A DNA stretch of 64,000 nt from Pseudomonas extremorientalis (GTDB lineage Bacteria > Pseudomonadota > Gammaproteobacteria > Pseudomonadales > Pseudomonadaceae): positions 62,001 through 126,000 of the forward strand of contig NZ_MDGK01000024.1 of the NCBI RefSeq assembly GCF_001870465.1, in the 5' to 3' direction. Of this stretch, positions 48,027-56,031 are shown piece after piece. Made by a program: the position numbers and the translations under genes. Under the pieces are notes generated by a model. It searched no databases, was not told the origin of the DNA, and saw only the letters and a list, made by a program, of their open reading frames with translations. Every line of letters begins with the position of its first letter. Within the stretch, counting starts at the first letter, position 1.

Positions 48027-48332
48027 CCGTTGTTACCCGCCATAAATGAATGAGCACGCAGGAATGCTTTGCCTCGTTAAGTGTGCGAATAAACTGCCGA
48101 GAAAAAGCCCCTGAACGCCTCAAAGCTTAGCGATTACGGGCGAAAATCGGCTGTTTTAAAATAAAAAAGAAGATTCGTACAAAGAAGTTGGAAGTGTCTT
48201 TTACAAAATAATAAAACGAGTCAATGCGCCACTTCTTAACAATAAGAAATGCCCTACATCAACCTTCTTAATAACAACTAACTGACAAAGAAACAGCCGA
48301 CACTGAATCACAGCGTCGGCCGTTAAAAAACC
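48027..48332. other. AT-rich intergenic stretch upstream of vgrG
   Basis: About 300 bases, clearly richer in A and T than the window (for example AAAATAAAAAAGAAG and TTTTACAAAATAATAAAA). I see no gene. It must contain the vgrG promoter on the minus strand and holds the terminator of the DapF-like gene. Such stretches are typical targets of MvaT/H-NS silencers on acquired islands. Confidence 0.6.
48288..48328 (-). terminator. Probable terminator of the DapF-like gene
   Basis: On the minus strand GCCGACGCTG pairs with CAGTGTCGGC around TGATT, followed by TGTTTCTTT, shortly after the DapF-like stop. Confidence 0.65.
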
Positions 48333-49319
48333 TCAGGCCTGCAGCCGTGCGGTCCCGAACAGACTGACGCCGAACAGCGTCTCGCCCTGGGTGTGCAAGC
48401 GTACCGGCGCAACGCCACCCGGCATCACCACCGCGACATCACCGCTCTCGACCCAGCCCGCACGCCATGCCGCGCAGGCGACGGCGCTGGCACTGGTGCC
48501 GGAAGACGCGGTCGGCCCCTCACCGCGCTCGAACACCCGCGCTATGACCCGGTTGCCAGGCTGGCGCGCCGCCCATTGCAAGTTGACCCCCGCCTCACAA
48601 GGCAGGCCACCGCCCGCAGGGGGCGCGAAGGCGATCGCCTTCAAGGGCTGGAACAGGTTTGGCAGCAGCATCTGTGCGTTGTCCGGCAACGTCGAGAGCT
48701 GCTGGACCAGCGTCACACAATGGGGGTTGCCCACCCGCACGAATTGACTGGCAGCCCACTGTGGACTGATCGCCGCCAGCTCGGTGACATGGCTCAGTTC
48801 AGTGCCCTCCTGAAACACCTGGCCAACCCCCTGCGCGCCCACCGCCGCAGGTCCGAAGGCGGGCACTCCGAGGTCAAGCCAGAACCCTGCGACGTCGTCA
48901 CGAACGGCTGGCTCCACCCGAGTGGCGACTGGCGAGACCGCATCCGATTTGTCGTGATGCACCCGTAACTCGCAGGCTTCGGTCATCAAGCCCCGGTCGG
49001 TGAGGGCCTGGGCGAAAATCGTCAACCCATTGCCGCTGCGCTCGGCCAGAGTGCCGTCGGTGTTAACGATCAACAGGTCGAACGGCGGCTCGTCCTGAAA
49101 CGGCCCCACCAGCAGACCATCACAACGGTGGGCCTTGCCATCGACCGGACGCGGCAACAAGCCCCAACTGCATTCCGAGGCGACGGCCGACGCTGCCCAG
49201 GCACCACGAGTGCGCGCGGCACACTCAGCGCTCTCGGGTACATTAATGCCCTTGCTGCTCAATGAAGCCGGGCTGACCACACCATAGATATTGCCGCGAG
49301 CGTCGTAGAACAGAGTCAT
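48333..49319 (-). CDS. DapF-like epimerase-fold protein lacking both catalytic cysteines
   Basis: A 328-residue protein of the diaminopimelate-epimerase fold. In DapF the two bases are Cys in CGNG and in ACGTGA; here these positions are Ser95 (ERSGNGL) and Ser273 (ASSGTSAS). The rest of both motifs is kept (DGTLAERSGNG, ERGEGPTASSGTSA). It therefore cannot work as a standard two-base racemase; in the related proline-racemase group Cys-to-Ser/Thr changes turn racemases into dehydratases. The start at 49319 (MTLFYDARGN) gives a normal length. Divergent from an MFS gene. Confidence 0.85.
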   Translation of the reverse strand: MTLFYDARGNIYGVVSPASLSSKGINVPESAECAARTRGAWAASAVASECSWGLLPRPVDGKAHRCDGLLVGPFQDEPPFDLLIVNTDGTLAERSGNGLTIFAQALTDRGLMTEACELRVHHDKSDAVSPVATRVEPAVRDDVAGFWLDLGVPAFGPAAVGAQGVGQVFQEGTELSHVTELAAISPQWAASQFVRVGNPHCVTLVQQLSTLPDNAQMLLPNLFQPLKAIAFAPPAGGGLPCEAGVNLQWAARQPGNRVIARVFERGEGPTASSGTSASAVACAAWRAGWVESGDVAVVMPGGVAPVRLHTQGETLFGVSLFGTARLQA

Positions 49320-49673
49320 GAGGTCATCCACCGAGGTATGCGCTGATCGCAAAAAAGGAGTTGCTCGATTGTGTGGGATCCCGCCGTTGCACACCACCCG
49401 CCTGACGCAGTTTCAGAAGCGGCCTGGAAGGTGGTAATCCACCGCGAGAACCCTGGGGTTCAATCGTTCCCGCAGGGATTACACACCTTCCAGACCGCCT
49501 CCTACAAACTCGATACGACTTATGTGGCTGCAACCCGCCCTGGCGTTCCAGCTTGTAAAAATAAAATTCAAGGCAGCTCGAATCCCAACGGAACCCGGCT
49601 CGCACACCAAGGCCTGATGTGCAAGGATGTCGCGCCGGACATCGTTCGTTGAACGCAAAACCAAGGACTTTTC
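49320..49673. other. Intergenic region with imperfect long inverted repeat
   Basis: No gene seen. Bases 49419-49440 and 49476-49498 form an imperfect inverted repeat of about 22 bases (GCGGCCTGGAAGGTGGTAAT and the complement of GGATTACACACCTTCCAGAC). It is likely a control region for the divergent DapF-like and MFS genes or a degenerate insertion. Confidence 0.45.
49419..49498. repeat. Imperfect 22-bp inverted repeat between divergent genes
   Basis: Arms GCGGCCTGGAAGGTGGTAAT (from 49419) and ATTACACACCTTCCAGACCG (to 49497) pair with about two mismatches and one bulge. A small hairpin GAACC-CTGG-GGTTC sits between them. Long enough to be a cruciform, a phage or transposon relic, or a regulator site. 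Confidence 0.5.
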
Positions 49674-50825
49674 ATGACTGCCATCCCCACCTCAGCGCCC
49701 GTGGTTCCCGGGCGGCTGGAGCAAATGTCGACCCGTATCGCCTTCTTCATTGCCGGCTTCGGCATCGCGGCCTGGGCGCCGCTGGTACCGTATGCCAAGG
49801 CTCGCGCCGGTCTGAGCGAGGGCACGCTGGGGCTGTTGCTGCTGTGCCTGGGGGTCGGTTCGATCATCGCCATGCCCGCCGCGGGTGCCTTGGCCTCACG
49901 TTTCGGCTGCCGACGCGTACTGAGCGCCGGGACGATCATGATCTGCCTGGCATTGCCGCTGCTGGCGACGGTCAGTTCGATTCCGCTGCTGATGGCTGGG
50001 TTGTTCCTGTTCGGTGCCGGCCTGGGCACGGTGGATTCCACGGTCAACTTGCAGGCGGTGATCGTTGAACGCGCCAGCGGCAAAACCATGATGTCGGGCT
50101 TTCATGGGCTGTTCAGCCTGGGAGGGATCGTCGGTGCAGCGGGTGTCTCGGGTCTGCTCGGGCTGGGCCTGTCGCCGTTGCAGGCGACCCTGGTGGTGAT
50201 TGTCATCACATTGGCAGCACTGCTCAAGGCCGCGCCGCATCTGCTGCCTTACGGCAGTGAGAGTTCGGGCCCGGCGTTTGCCGTACCTCACGGTGTGGTG
50301 CTGTTCATCGGTTGCCTGTGCTTTATCGTGTTCCTGGCAGAAGGTGCGGTACTTGACTGGAGCGCGGTGTTTCTCAGTGCCGAGCGCGGCCTCGATGAAG
50401 CCTATGCAGGTCTGGGTTACGCAGCCTTTGCCCTGACCATGACGGTCGGACGATTGACCGGAGATTCCATCGTGCGCCGGCTGGGTGCTACCCGGGTGAT
50501 TGTGGGCGGCGGTGCACTTGCGGCCGCCGGCACATTCCTGGCTACCCTATCCCCCGCCTGGGAAATGGCCTTGCTGGGTTACACATTGATAGGCGCCGGT
50601 TGCTCCAATATTGTTCCGGTGCTGTACACAGCCGTCGGTAAACAGACTGTCATGCCAGAACATATTGCCGTACCGGCCATCACTACCCTGGGCTATGCCG
50701 GGATATTGGCCGGGCCGGCCGTGATCGGCTTCATCGCCCACGGCAGCAGCCTGGCAACCGCCTTCCTGTTGGTCGGTATGTTGCTGGCGGTGGTGGCAAT
50801 CAGTGGGAAAATACTGCGGGTATGA
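49674..50825 (+). CDS. MFS transporter
   Basis: A 383-residue, 12-segment permease. Segment 1 is ARIAFFIAGFGIAAWAPLVPYAKA-like, and the FGCRRVLSAG loop is an MFS motif A remnant. The FucP/YbjJ-like set is the nearest group in my view (LFLFGAGLGTVDSTVNLQAV, MSGFHGLFSLGGIVGAA). AAGGA lies 6 bases before the ATG. It is divergent from the DapF-like gene; import or export of an amino-acid-like compound would fit with it, but the substrate is unproven. Confidence 0.82.
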   Translation: MTAIPTSAPVVPGRLEQMSTRIAFFIAGFGIAAWAPLVPYAKARAGLSEGTLGLLLLCLGVGSIIAMPAAGALASRFGCRRVLSAGTIMICLALPLLATVSSIPLLMAGLFLFGAGLGTVDSTVNLQAVIVERASGKTMMSGFHGLFSLGGIVGAAGVSGLLGLGLSPLQATLVVIVITLAALLKAAPHLLPYGSESSGPAFAVPHGVVLFIGCLCFIVFLAEGAVLDWSAVFLSAERGLDEAYAGLGYAAFALTMTVGRLTGDSIVRRLGATRVIVGGGALAAAGTFLATLSPAWEMALLGYTLIGAGCSNIVPVLYTAVGKQTVMPEHIAVPAITTLGYAGILAGPAVIGFIAHGSSLATAFLLVGMLLAVVAISGKILRV

Positions 50826-50883
50826 GAGCGAAGCGGCATGGGCCGTTTGAGTATTTCAAACCGCTCATGCTCGCCTGCAGGGC

Positions 50884-51813
50884 CTATCGCCCTTTTTCTT
50901 CCTTGTCGTTTTTCAGCCAGCGATCAAGGCTGTAGTTTTTCAACCATCCATCGTCGTTATGGCTGCCGAAAATGTTGTGACCATTGGCTTTGGAACTGTC
51001 TAGAGAGGCCATCAACCCTGGCCTCTCCATAAGATTCTTGGCAAGGTATACCTGTTGCTCGCTGTATTTCTTTAAAGGAAACCCAGTACGCGCATCTCGT
51101 AAAGGCTCACCGTTCTTATCGGTTTGGTCTGGGTCCTTGCTCATTTCGATGATCGTGTCTTTTTTCACGTAGCGATGTTTTTCGAAGAAGAACGTCCGGT
51201 CTTCCGACTTGTCGCGTAAATCGTCAAACATGCCCCTGAAAATCTGGACGACCTGCGCATCGGTCTTCGCATGGAACGGGTCCGCGCTTTGGGTGTTGGG
51301 GTTGGTGTTGCCAACCTGCAAGTCGGCGGCTTTGCCGAGGCTGTCATGCGTGATCTTACCGCCCTTTTCCAAGATAGCTTCGTTCAGCCGAGGACGGTTG
51401 AGTATCTCTCGCGCCAACATGATGGTGCGCTCCGAGACCTTACTGCTGCTGGGTTCCTCTTTAGCTATCTCCAGCAAGGAAGCCTGGGTCAACTGACCAT
51501 CTTTCTTGAACGCGTCCAGTAATGACAGGTTGTTCTTCAGGTCCGTCGCCAACAGGTGGTCGTCTGAACTGACAAAGGGGTTGCCGGCCTTCGTCATGCC
51601 GCCATACAAATTCTGACCGTCAAAGTGCCTTGAGGCGCCATTCAAAAAACTGGCGCCGAATGACGGCGCCGCCGGCAGCGGCTTGCCCAGCGCACGCGTA
51701 TCGATTGCATCGCGAGCCTGACCGTTGCCCGTGCGCCGCCCCGCGCCTGCCGAAGAAGTATTCAGTGTACTTGACACTATCGACTGCAAATAGTTATTGA
51801 CACTACCGACCAT
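50884..51813 (-). CDS. Candidate type III secretion substrate with hrp box (repeat protein A)
   Basis: A 309-residue protein without signal peptide or membrane segment. The amino end (MVGSVNNYLQSIVSSTLNTS) is rich in Ser and Asn, with no acidic residue in the first 34, as in type III export signals. The body has two helical modules built around LA-x-[EN]-[IL]-[LM]-x-RP-x-L (ILNRPRLNEAI at about 140; LMERPGLMASLD at about 263), followed by D/N/G-rich turns. They match the modules of the next gene. GGAGG lies 6 bases before the ATG, and a perfect hrp box lies 93 bases upstream. Exact function unknown. Confidence 0.72.
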   Translation of the reverse strand: MVGSVNNYLQSIVSSTLNTSSAGAGRRTGNGQARDAIDTRALGKPLPAAPSFGASFLNGASRHFDGQNLYGGMTKAGNPFVSSDDHLLATDLKNNLSLLDAFKKDGQLTQASLLEIAKEEPSSSKVSERTIMLAREILNRPRLNEAILEKGGKITHDSLGKAADLQVGNTNPNTQSADPFHAKTDAQVVQIFRGMFDDLRDKSEDRTFFFEKHRYVKKDTIIEMSKDPDQTDKNGEPLRDARTGFPLKKYSEQQVYLAKNLMERPGLMASLDSSKANGHNIFGSHNDDGWLKNYSLDRWLKNDKEEKGR

Positions 51814-51906
51814 GATTAACCTCCACCCTATCTAGATTACGTAACCCGTGCCTTGGTCGACTGATCCTCGAAAACACCTTGAAATCAACGTGGCACAAGC
51901 TCTGGT

Positions 51907-51934
51907 TGAGTGGCTCCGAGAAAACGATGGTTCC
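51907..51934 (-). promoter_or_regulatory. hrp box (HrpL-dependent promoter)
   Basis: On the minus strand GGAACC, 15 bases, CCACTCA: a full match to the HrpL consensus GGAACC-N15/16-CCACNNA. It points at the gene starting at 51813, with 93 bases between the box and the ATG. Confidence 0.8.
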
Positions 51935-52050
51935 GAAGACCGCCGTCCAAAACGCCGCATATACCCGAATGAATCTTGAGCGTTTGTAACCAGTTCACCT
52001 TGTCGAGCCTCCATGCCCTAAAAAATTGTGTCGATGTGAAACTGCAAGGC

Positions 52051-52395
52051 CTAGCGGCGGACCAACTTGTTCCAAAGACTGGAAAACATTGAAATAACCG
52101 AACCGGGGGTCGACTCTTCCATGAGGGCTCGAGAGCCTTTGTCAAAATCTTCCGCGGTGGGCGCCTTGAAGCTGAACCGGGGCGAGGATGTGAGATAGAG
52201 TCCCAGAGGTTCTCTCGGGTTTTCCGCCTCCTGCGCAGGTGCGGCCAACGTCGAGATTTTGTACTGAGCATGACGGGATTCAAAAGATGTCGAATTCATA
52301 GTCCAGATCCGGTCCGGTATGATGAAGGCTCCATCGGCAGGCAATGACCGATGGATATCTTCTTTGTGATACACACTCGCATACAGCTCTTGCAT
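52051..52395 (-). CDS. Small unknown protein within the hrp-box locus
   Basis: An open frame of 114 codons between the two repeat-protein genes, same strand. The frame reads as plausible protein (ASVYHKEDIHRSLPADGAF at the front, EESTPGSVISMFSSLWNKL at the end). Neither the ATG at 52395 nor an inner ATG at 52299 has a good ribosome site, so the start is uncertain. The end has a pattern slightly like type III inner-rod proteins, but the similarity is too weak to name it. It could also be a degraded gene. Confidence 0.4.
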   Translation of the reverse strand: MQELYASVYHKEDIHRSLPADGAFIIPDRIWTMNSTSFESRHAQYKISTLAAPAQEAENPREPLGLYLTSSPRFSFKAPTAEDFDKGSRALMEESTPGSVISMFSSLWNKLVRR

Positions 52396-52431
52396 GACTG
52401 GATTGTATGGGCTGCGCCGAGCGCTCACCAA

Positions 52432-52456
52432 CCTCTGCTGCGCGGTGCAGCAGAGG
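52432..52456. terminator. Perfect hairpin after repeat protein B, no U-run
   Basis: CCTCTGCTGC and GCAGCAGAGG pair exactly around GCGGT, 12 bases after the stop of the gene ending at 52469. No T-run follows on the minus strand, so it may pause or protect the transcript instead of ending it. Confidence 0.45.
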
Positions 52457-52468
52457 GCAGCCTCAGGT

Positions 52469-53278
52469 CTAACGAAGCAATGCGTTCAGTTCCTGTCGAG
52501 AAATCTTGCCATCGCGCCGCCAGCTTTCAACGTTGTCCATAGTCGCCATCAGGTTCGAGCGCGCCATGACTTCCCGTGCCAGGAGGGTGAGATGGTCGTT
52601 GCGGGAGTTACCGGTCAATGGTTGCATCGCGCGGGCGTGAAGGTCCCTGAGCTTGATCGTGCTACTGAAATACCCTCCTTTCAACTCATTGAAATGGTTG
52701 AGCATTTCCTGGACGAGTTGCTTATCGTCCTTCGATTTCAATGGATTATCGGACTGAATGAAGCTCTTGATGTCGTCCTTGGACAAACGACCGTTCAGTT
52801 CACCGGTGCTGCCATTTCGATCGAGCGCTTGCAGCAGCCCAGGACGTCGCAGCAGTTCCTTCGCCAACCGAATATTCGCGTCTTTGGCAGGATCACCGGT
52901 CAACGGTTGATTGGCCATTTTCTGCACACTCTTTCGCGTGACAGAGCGCGAAGGCCAGCGGCCCCTGAACGCGTCATAGCTGTTCAAAAGCGCCTGGGCC
53001 AATTGCTCGTTGCTTTGCTTTGAAAGATAAGGGTCCGGCAACGCAGGGTTCGGACGTGGAGGTGGGCCTGGGTTCGGGCGCACATTCTCGGGGAGTGGGC
53101 GCGGCGGCGGGCCACCGAATACCGGGCCGCAATGACTGGACTGCGAGGCGAAATGGATCCCTGCCGAGACCAGGGCCCTTGATGTGATGGCAGACCGTTC
53201 GCTGCTGCGCGTTTCTTCCCCCGGAGAGGCATTATCAAGGTTAGGGGCGACGCTGTGATTGTATGGCGATACCGACAT
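52469..53278 (-). CDS. Candidate type III secretion substrate with hrp box (repeat protein B)
   Basis: A 269-residue protein. The amino end (MSVSPYNHSVAPNLDN) has Val3, no acidic residue in the first 14 and 24 percent Ser over the first 50, all typical of type III export signals. A proline-rich linker (about 57-83) precedes two clear tandem repeats at 91-175 and 186-268: QLxQxxLNxxxxxxG, QPLTGxxxxD, LAxExxxRxxLxxxxD and xGx[LI]Sxxx[IL]. The texture resembles NolX/HrpF/HrpK-type proteins. GGAG is 7 bases before the ATG and a perfect hrp box 101 bases upstream. The start is fixed by both. Confidence 0.75.
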   Translation of the reverse strand: MSVSPYNHSVAPNLDNASPGEETRSSERSAITSRALVSAGIHFASQSSHCGPVFGGPPPRPLPENVRPNPGPPPRPNPALPDPYLSKQSNEQLAQALLNSYDAFRGRWPSRSVTRKSVQKMANQPLTGDPAKDANIRLAKELLRRPGLLQALDRNGSTGELNGRLSKDDIKSFIQSDNPLKSKDDKQLVQEMLNHFNELKGGYFSSTIKLRDLHARAMQPLTGNSRNDHLTLLAREVMARSNLMATMDNVESWRRDGKISRQELNALLR

Positions 53279-53379
53279 TCCTGTTCTCCAGTTCGGTCTA
53301 TTCAGGCGCCTGACATCACTGCTCCAGCGTCCTTGGGCTCTATTAGTCGTCAAGGAAACCAGCGCACGCAGGCCTATCC

Positions 53380-53408
53380 TGTGTGGCAGAACTGTGGGAG
53401 CCGGTTCC
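53380..53408 (-). promoter_or_regulatory. hrp box (HrpL-dependent promoter)
   Basis: On the minus strand GGAACC, 16 bases, CCACACA: a full match to the HrpL consensus. It points at the gene starting at 53278, 101 bases away. Confidence 0.82.
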
Positions 53409-53528
53409 TGAGAAGGCTGAAAGTTTCCAGAAACCTGGTAGGAGGAACATTTGAAGGCATGAAAAACAAACCCCTCTATCGGTAGGTTTTGCCGCTCAAC
53501 CCGGGCAGGAAGAGCGGCAGTGTTTCGA

Positions 53529-55934
53529 TCAGAACCCGACGCTGGCCTGTACAAAGAACGTTCGCGGCTCGCCAAGGTACAGTCCAGCATTGTTGTCACT
53601 GGAACGGGTGTAGTGCTGTTGGTCGAAGACGTTTTTCACACCAACGCCCAGTTTCAGGTTGGACAACTGCTCGCCAAAGTCATAGCCACTGCGCACGTTG
53701 ACCGAGACGTAGCCCGGAATATCACCGTACTGGCCGTCAGCCGTACCTTGGGTGATATAGGTGCTGGTTGTACCTGGCGCACGCTGGCCGGACTGGGCGT
53801 ATACATCCAGGTTATGGGTCCAGCGGTTGACGTCGTAACGCAGGCCCAAGGTGGCCACCTCACGGGAATACAGCGGCAGGTCACGGCCCTTGAACGGCAC
53901 GTCACCTTCGGACGTGGCCTTGGTGTAGGTGAAGCCGGCATTGGCGGTCAGGCCATCCAGGCGCGGGTCCAGGTTCGACAGGTCATAGTGCGCCGAGGCT
54001 TCGATACCGGTGTGCTTGGTGGCGCCGAGGTTTGTCCAGCCCACGTCGTTGCTGACGTATTGCAGCTCGTCCGAGAAGTCGATGTAGAAGAACGTCAGCT
54101 CACCGCCCCAGACATTGTCGTTGTAGCGCGTACCCACCTCGTAGGTCTTGGCTTTTTCCGGGTTCAGGCCGTTGGCGGTCTGGTCGCCGGTGCCGCCCTG
54201 GCCCAGTTGGAAGTACTGCAGGCTGCCAAAGGAGGTCTCGTAGTTGGCGAACAGTTTCCAGGCGTCGGAGACGTGGTACATCACGCTCAATGCAGGCAGC
54301 GGTTCGTTGTTGTGGACTTCGCGGCGTTTTTCCTGGGTGCGGGTGCCGTTCAACGCGATCACCGGACGGTCGTGCCATTCGGTGCGGATATCTTCGAAAC
54401 GGATCCCCGGAGTCACCGTCCACTTGCCGATATCGATCTTGTTATCGATGTAGAACGCGTTGGCCTCGGTACCCCCGGTGCGATCCTGATAGACATGGCC
54501 GTCACTCTGTCCGCCCGGCGTCGGTACATTGTTGACCAGATTCAGGCTGGTCGCCTGCTCATGCATGCCTTCCTTGAGGTAGCGATAGCCCAGGCTGACT
54601 TCCTGGGTGCTCGGGCCTACATCGAATACACGGGAGACGCGTGGCTCGATGCCGAAGGTGTAGTAGGTGCGCGGGTAGGAACCGAGGGTCTTCAGGTCAC
54701 GGTTGGCGATGTTGCTGCCGCGAAAGCTGTCGGAATAATAGGTCAGCACCTCGGCCTGGGTACGGTCGTCGATCTGGCGGATGTACTTGAACGATACGTC
54801 CTTGCGGCGCCCGCTGAAGTTGTCCCAGTCGCGTACCGATTGGTACGGGTTGGCGTCGAACTGCTTCTGCGTCAGGCCGCCGGGCATGTCGGCGCTGGCG
54901 TCGTAGTAATGGAAGTTGAGCGAGAAGTCGTCCTGATCGGTCGGCGCCCAGTGGGTCTTGAAGATCACGTCGTCGATGTCGTTGGAATTGTTGCTGTTGC
55001 GGTAACCGTTGCCATTGACCCCGGAGTACAGCAAGGCGGCGCCGATGCCGTTGTCGGCGGTGCCGCCGATAAATGCATTGTCGATGTGCTTCCAGCCGCC
55101 ATGGGCGGAGGTTTGCAGGGTGGTGCCGACTTCACCGGAGAATTTCTCGGGGATGGCGCGGGTCACGAAGTTGATTACGCCGCCGACGTTTTGGGGCCCG
55201 TAGCGTACGGAACCGGCACCGCGCACCACGTCGATACTGTCCAGGTTACCGGCGGATATCGGCGCCATCGACAATTGCGGTTGACCGTACGGCGCGAACG
55301 CTGCCGGTACACCGTCGATCAACACGGTGGAACGTGGCGACAGGCGCGACGTCAGGCCACGTACGCCAACGTTGAGGGAAATATCGCTGCCGCCGGTGCC
55401 GTTGGATTCCTGCACCTGCACACCCGGCACACGGCGCAGCACGTCGCCGACGTTCATCGCGCCCTGCTCCACCATGGCTTCGCGGCGGATCACCGTACGT
55501 GCGCCGGGGTGGTTCTGCACCACTTCGGCGTTGGCGTCGCCGAGCCAGTCGCCCACCACCTTGATATCGGTGGCGCCCAGTTCCAGCGGCGAGCCGGCTT
55601 CACCGGTGCCGCTGTTCAGCGGGCGCAGGGTCACGGAGCCGGCATCGATCTGGTAGTCCAGGCCGCTGCCTTGCAGCAACTGGCGCAGGGCTTGTTCGGG
55701 GGAAAGGTTGCCGTCGACCGCCGGCGCTTGCTTGCCCGCAACCAGTTCGGGGCTGAAGAACACTTGCAGGGACGTCTGCTGGCCCAACTGGCTCAGCGCT
55801 GTGCCCAGGGACTGGGCCTTGATGTGGATAGCCTCGGCGGCATAGGCCACAGGCAGCGCGGCACTGACCGCAAGCGCCAGGGCCAGCGGCGCCCAGCGGG
55901 AGATTTTATTGTTGTTCACGGCGAGTTTTTTCAC
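53529..55934 (-). CDS. fecA: TonB-dependent iron(III)-citrate type receptor FecA
   Basis: An 801-residue outer-membrane receptor. Signal peptide to about residue 32 (PVAYA), then the STN signalling domain about 34-105 (HIKAQSLGTALSQLGQQTSL), the plug about 125-260 (VLRRVPGVQVQESNGTGG, GAGSVRYGPQNVGGVINFVT) and a 22-strand barrel ending in aromatic Phe (VQASVGF). The STN domain passes a signal to the FecR anti-sigma factor encoded just upstream, so uptake also switches on expression. Segments such as YETSFGSLQYFQLGQGG are FecA-like; another ferric siderophore is possible. Confidence 0.9.
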   Translation of the reverse strand: MKKLAVNNNKISRWAPLALALAVSAALPVAYAAEAIHIKAQSLGTALSQLGQQTSLQVFFSPELVAGKQAPAVDGNLSPEQALRQLLQGSGLDYQIDAGSVTLRPLNSGTGEAGSPLELGATDIKVVGDWLGDANAEVVQNHPGARTVIRREAMVEQGAMNVGDVLRRVPGVQVQESNGTGGSDISLNVGVRGLTSRLSPRSTVLIDGVPAAFAPYGQPQLSMAPISAGNLDSIDVVRGAGSVRYGPQNVGGVINFVTRAIPEKFSGEVGTTLQTSAHGGWKHIDNAFIGGTADNGIGAALLYSGVNGNGYRNSNNSNDIDDVIFKTHWAPTDQDDFSLNFHYYDASADMPGGLTQKQFDANPYQSVRDWDNFSGRRKDVSFKYIRQIDDRTQAEVLTYYSDSFRGSNIANRDLKTLGSYPRTYYTFGIEPRVSRVFDVGPSTQEVSLGYRYLKEGMHEQATSLNLVNNVPTPGGQSDGHVYQDRTGGTEANAFYIDNKIDIGKWTVTPGIRFEDIRTEWHDRPVIALNGTRTQEKRREVHNNEPLPALSVMYHVSDAWKLFANYETSFGSLQYFQLGQGGTGDQTANGLNPEKAKTYEVGTRYNDNVWGGELTFFYIDFSDELQYVSNDVGWTNLGATKHTGIEASAHYDLSNLDPRLDGLTANAGFTYTKATSEGDVPFKGRDLPLYSREVATLGLRYDVNRWTHNLDVYAQSGQRAPGTTSTYITQGTADGQYGDIPGYVSVNVRSGYDFGEQLSNLKLGVGVKNVFDQQHYTRSSDNNAGLYLGEPRTFFVQASVGF

Positions 55935-56031
55935 GTCGAACCTAGTCCTGTGATCGCAAGAGTGTGCGGCTGTTAATGCAAACCAGTTGCAGTTGCAGGA
56001 GAAGACGAAGAACTCGAAAAAAACCTGAATG

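Noticed and set aside
48027..48200. Sigma-54 promoter for vgrG
   Set aside because: No GG-N10-GC pair with correct neighbours found on the minus strand.
49455..49480. tRNA-like GGTTCAATC in the inverted repeat
   Set aside because: The flanks do not fold into a proper T-arm or any full cloverleaf.
51832..52014. Minus-strand open frame upstream of repeat protein A
   Set aside because: It overlaps the hrp box and has no ribosome site or recognisable motif.
53279..53599. Longer amino end for repeat protein B
   Set aside because: The extension runs through the hrp box; the ATG at 53278 has its own GGAG.
53520..55976. Very long plus-strand open frame opposite fecA
   Set aside because: High-GC shadow of the receptor gene: no family features, and the minus-strand reading is a complete TonB receptor.
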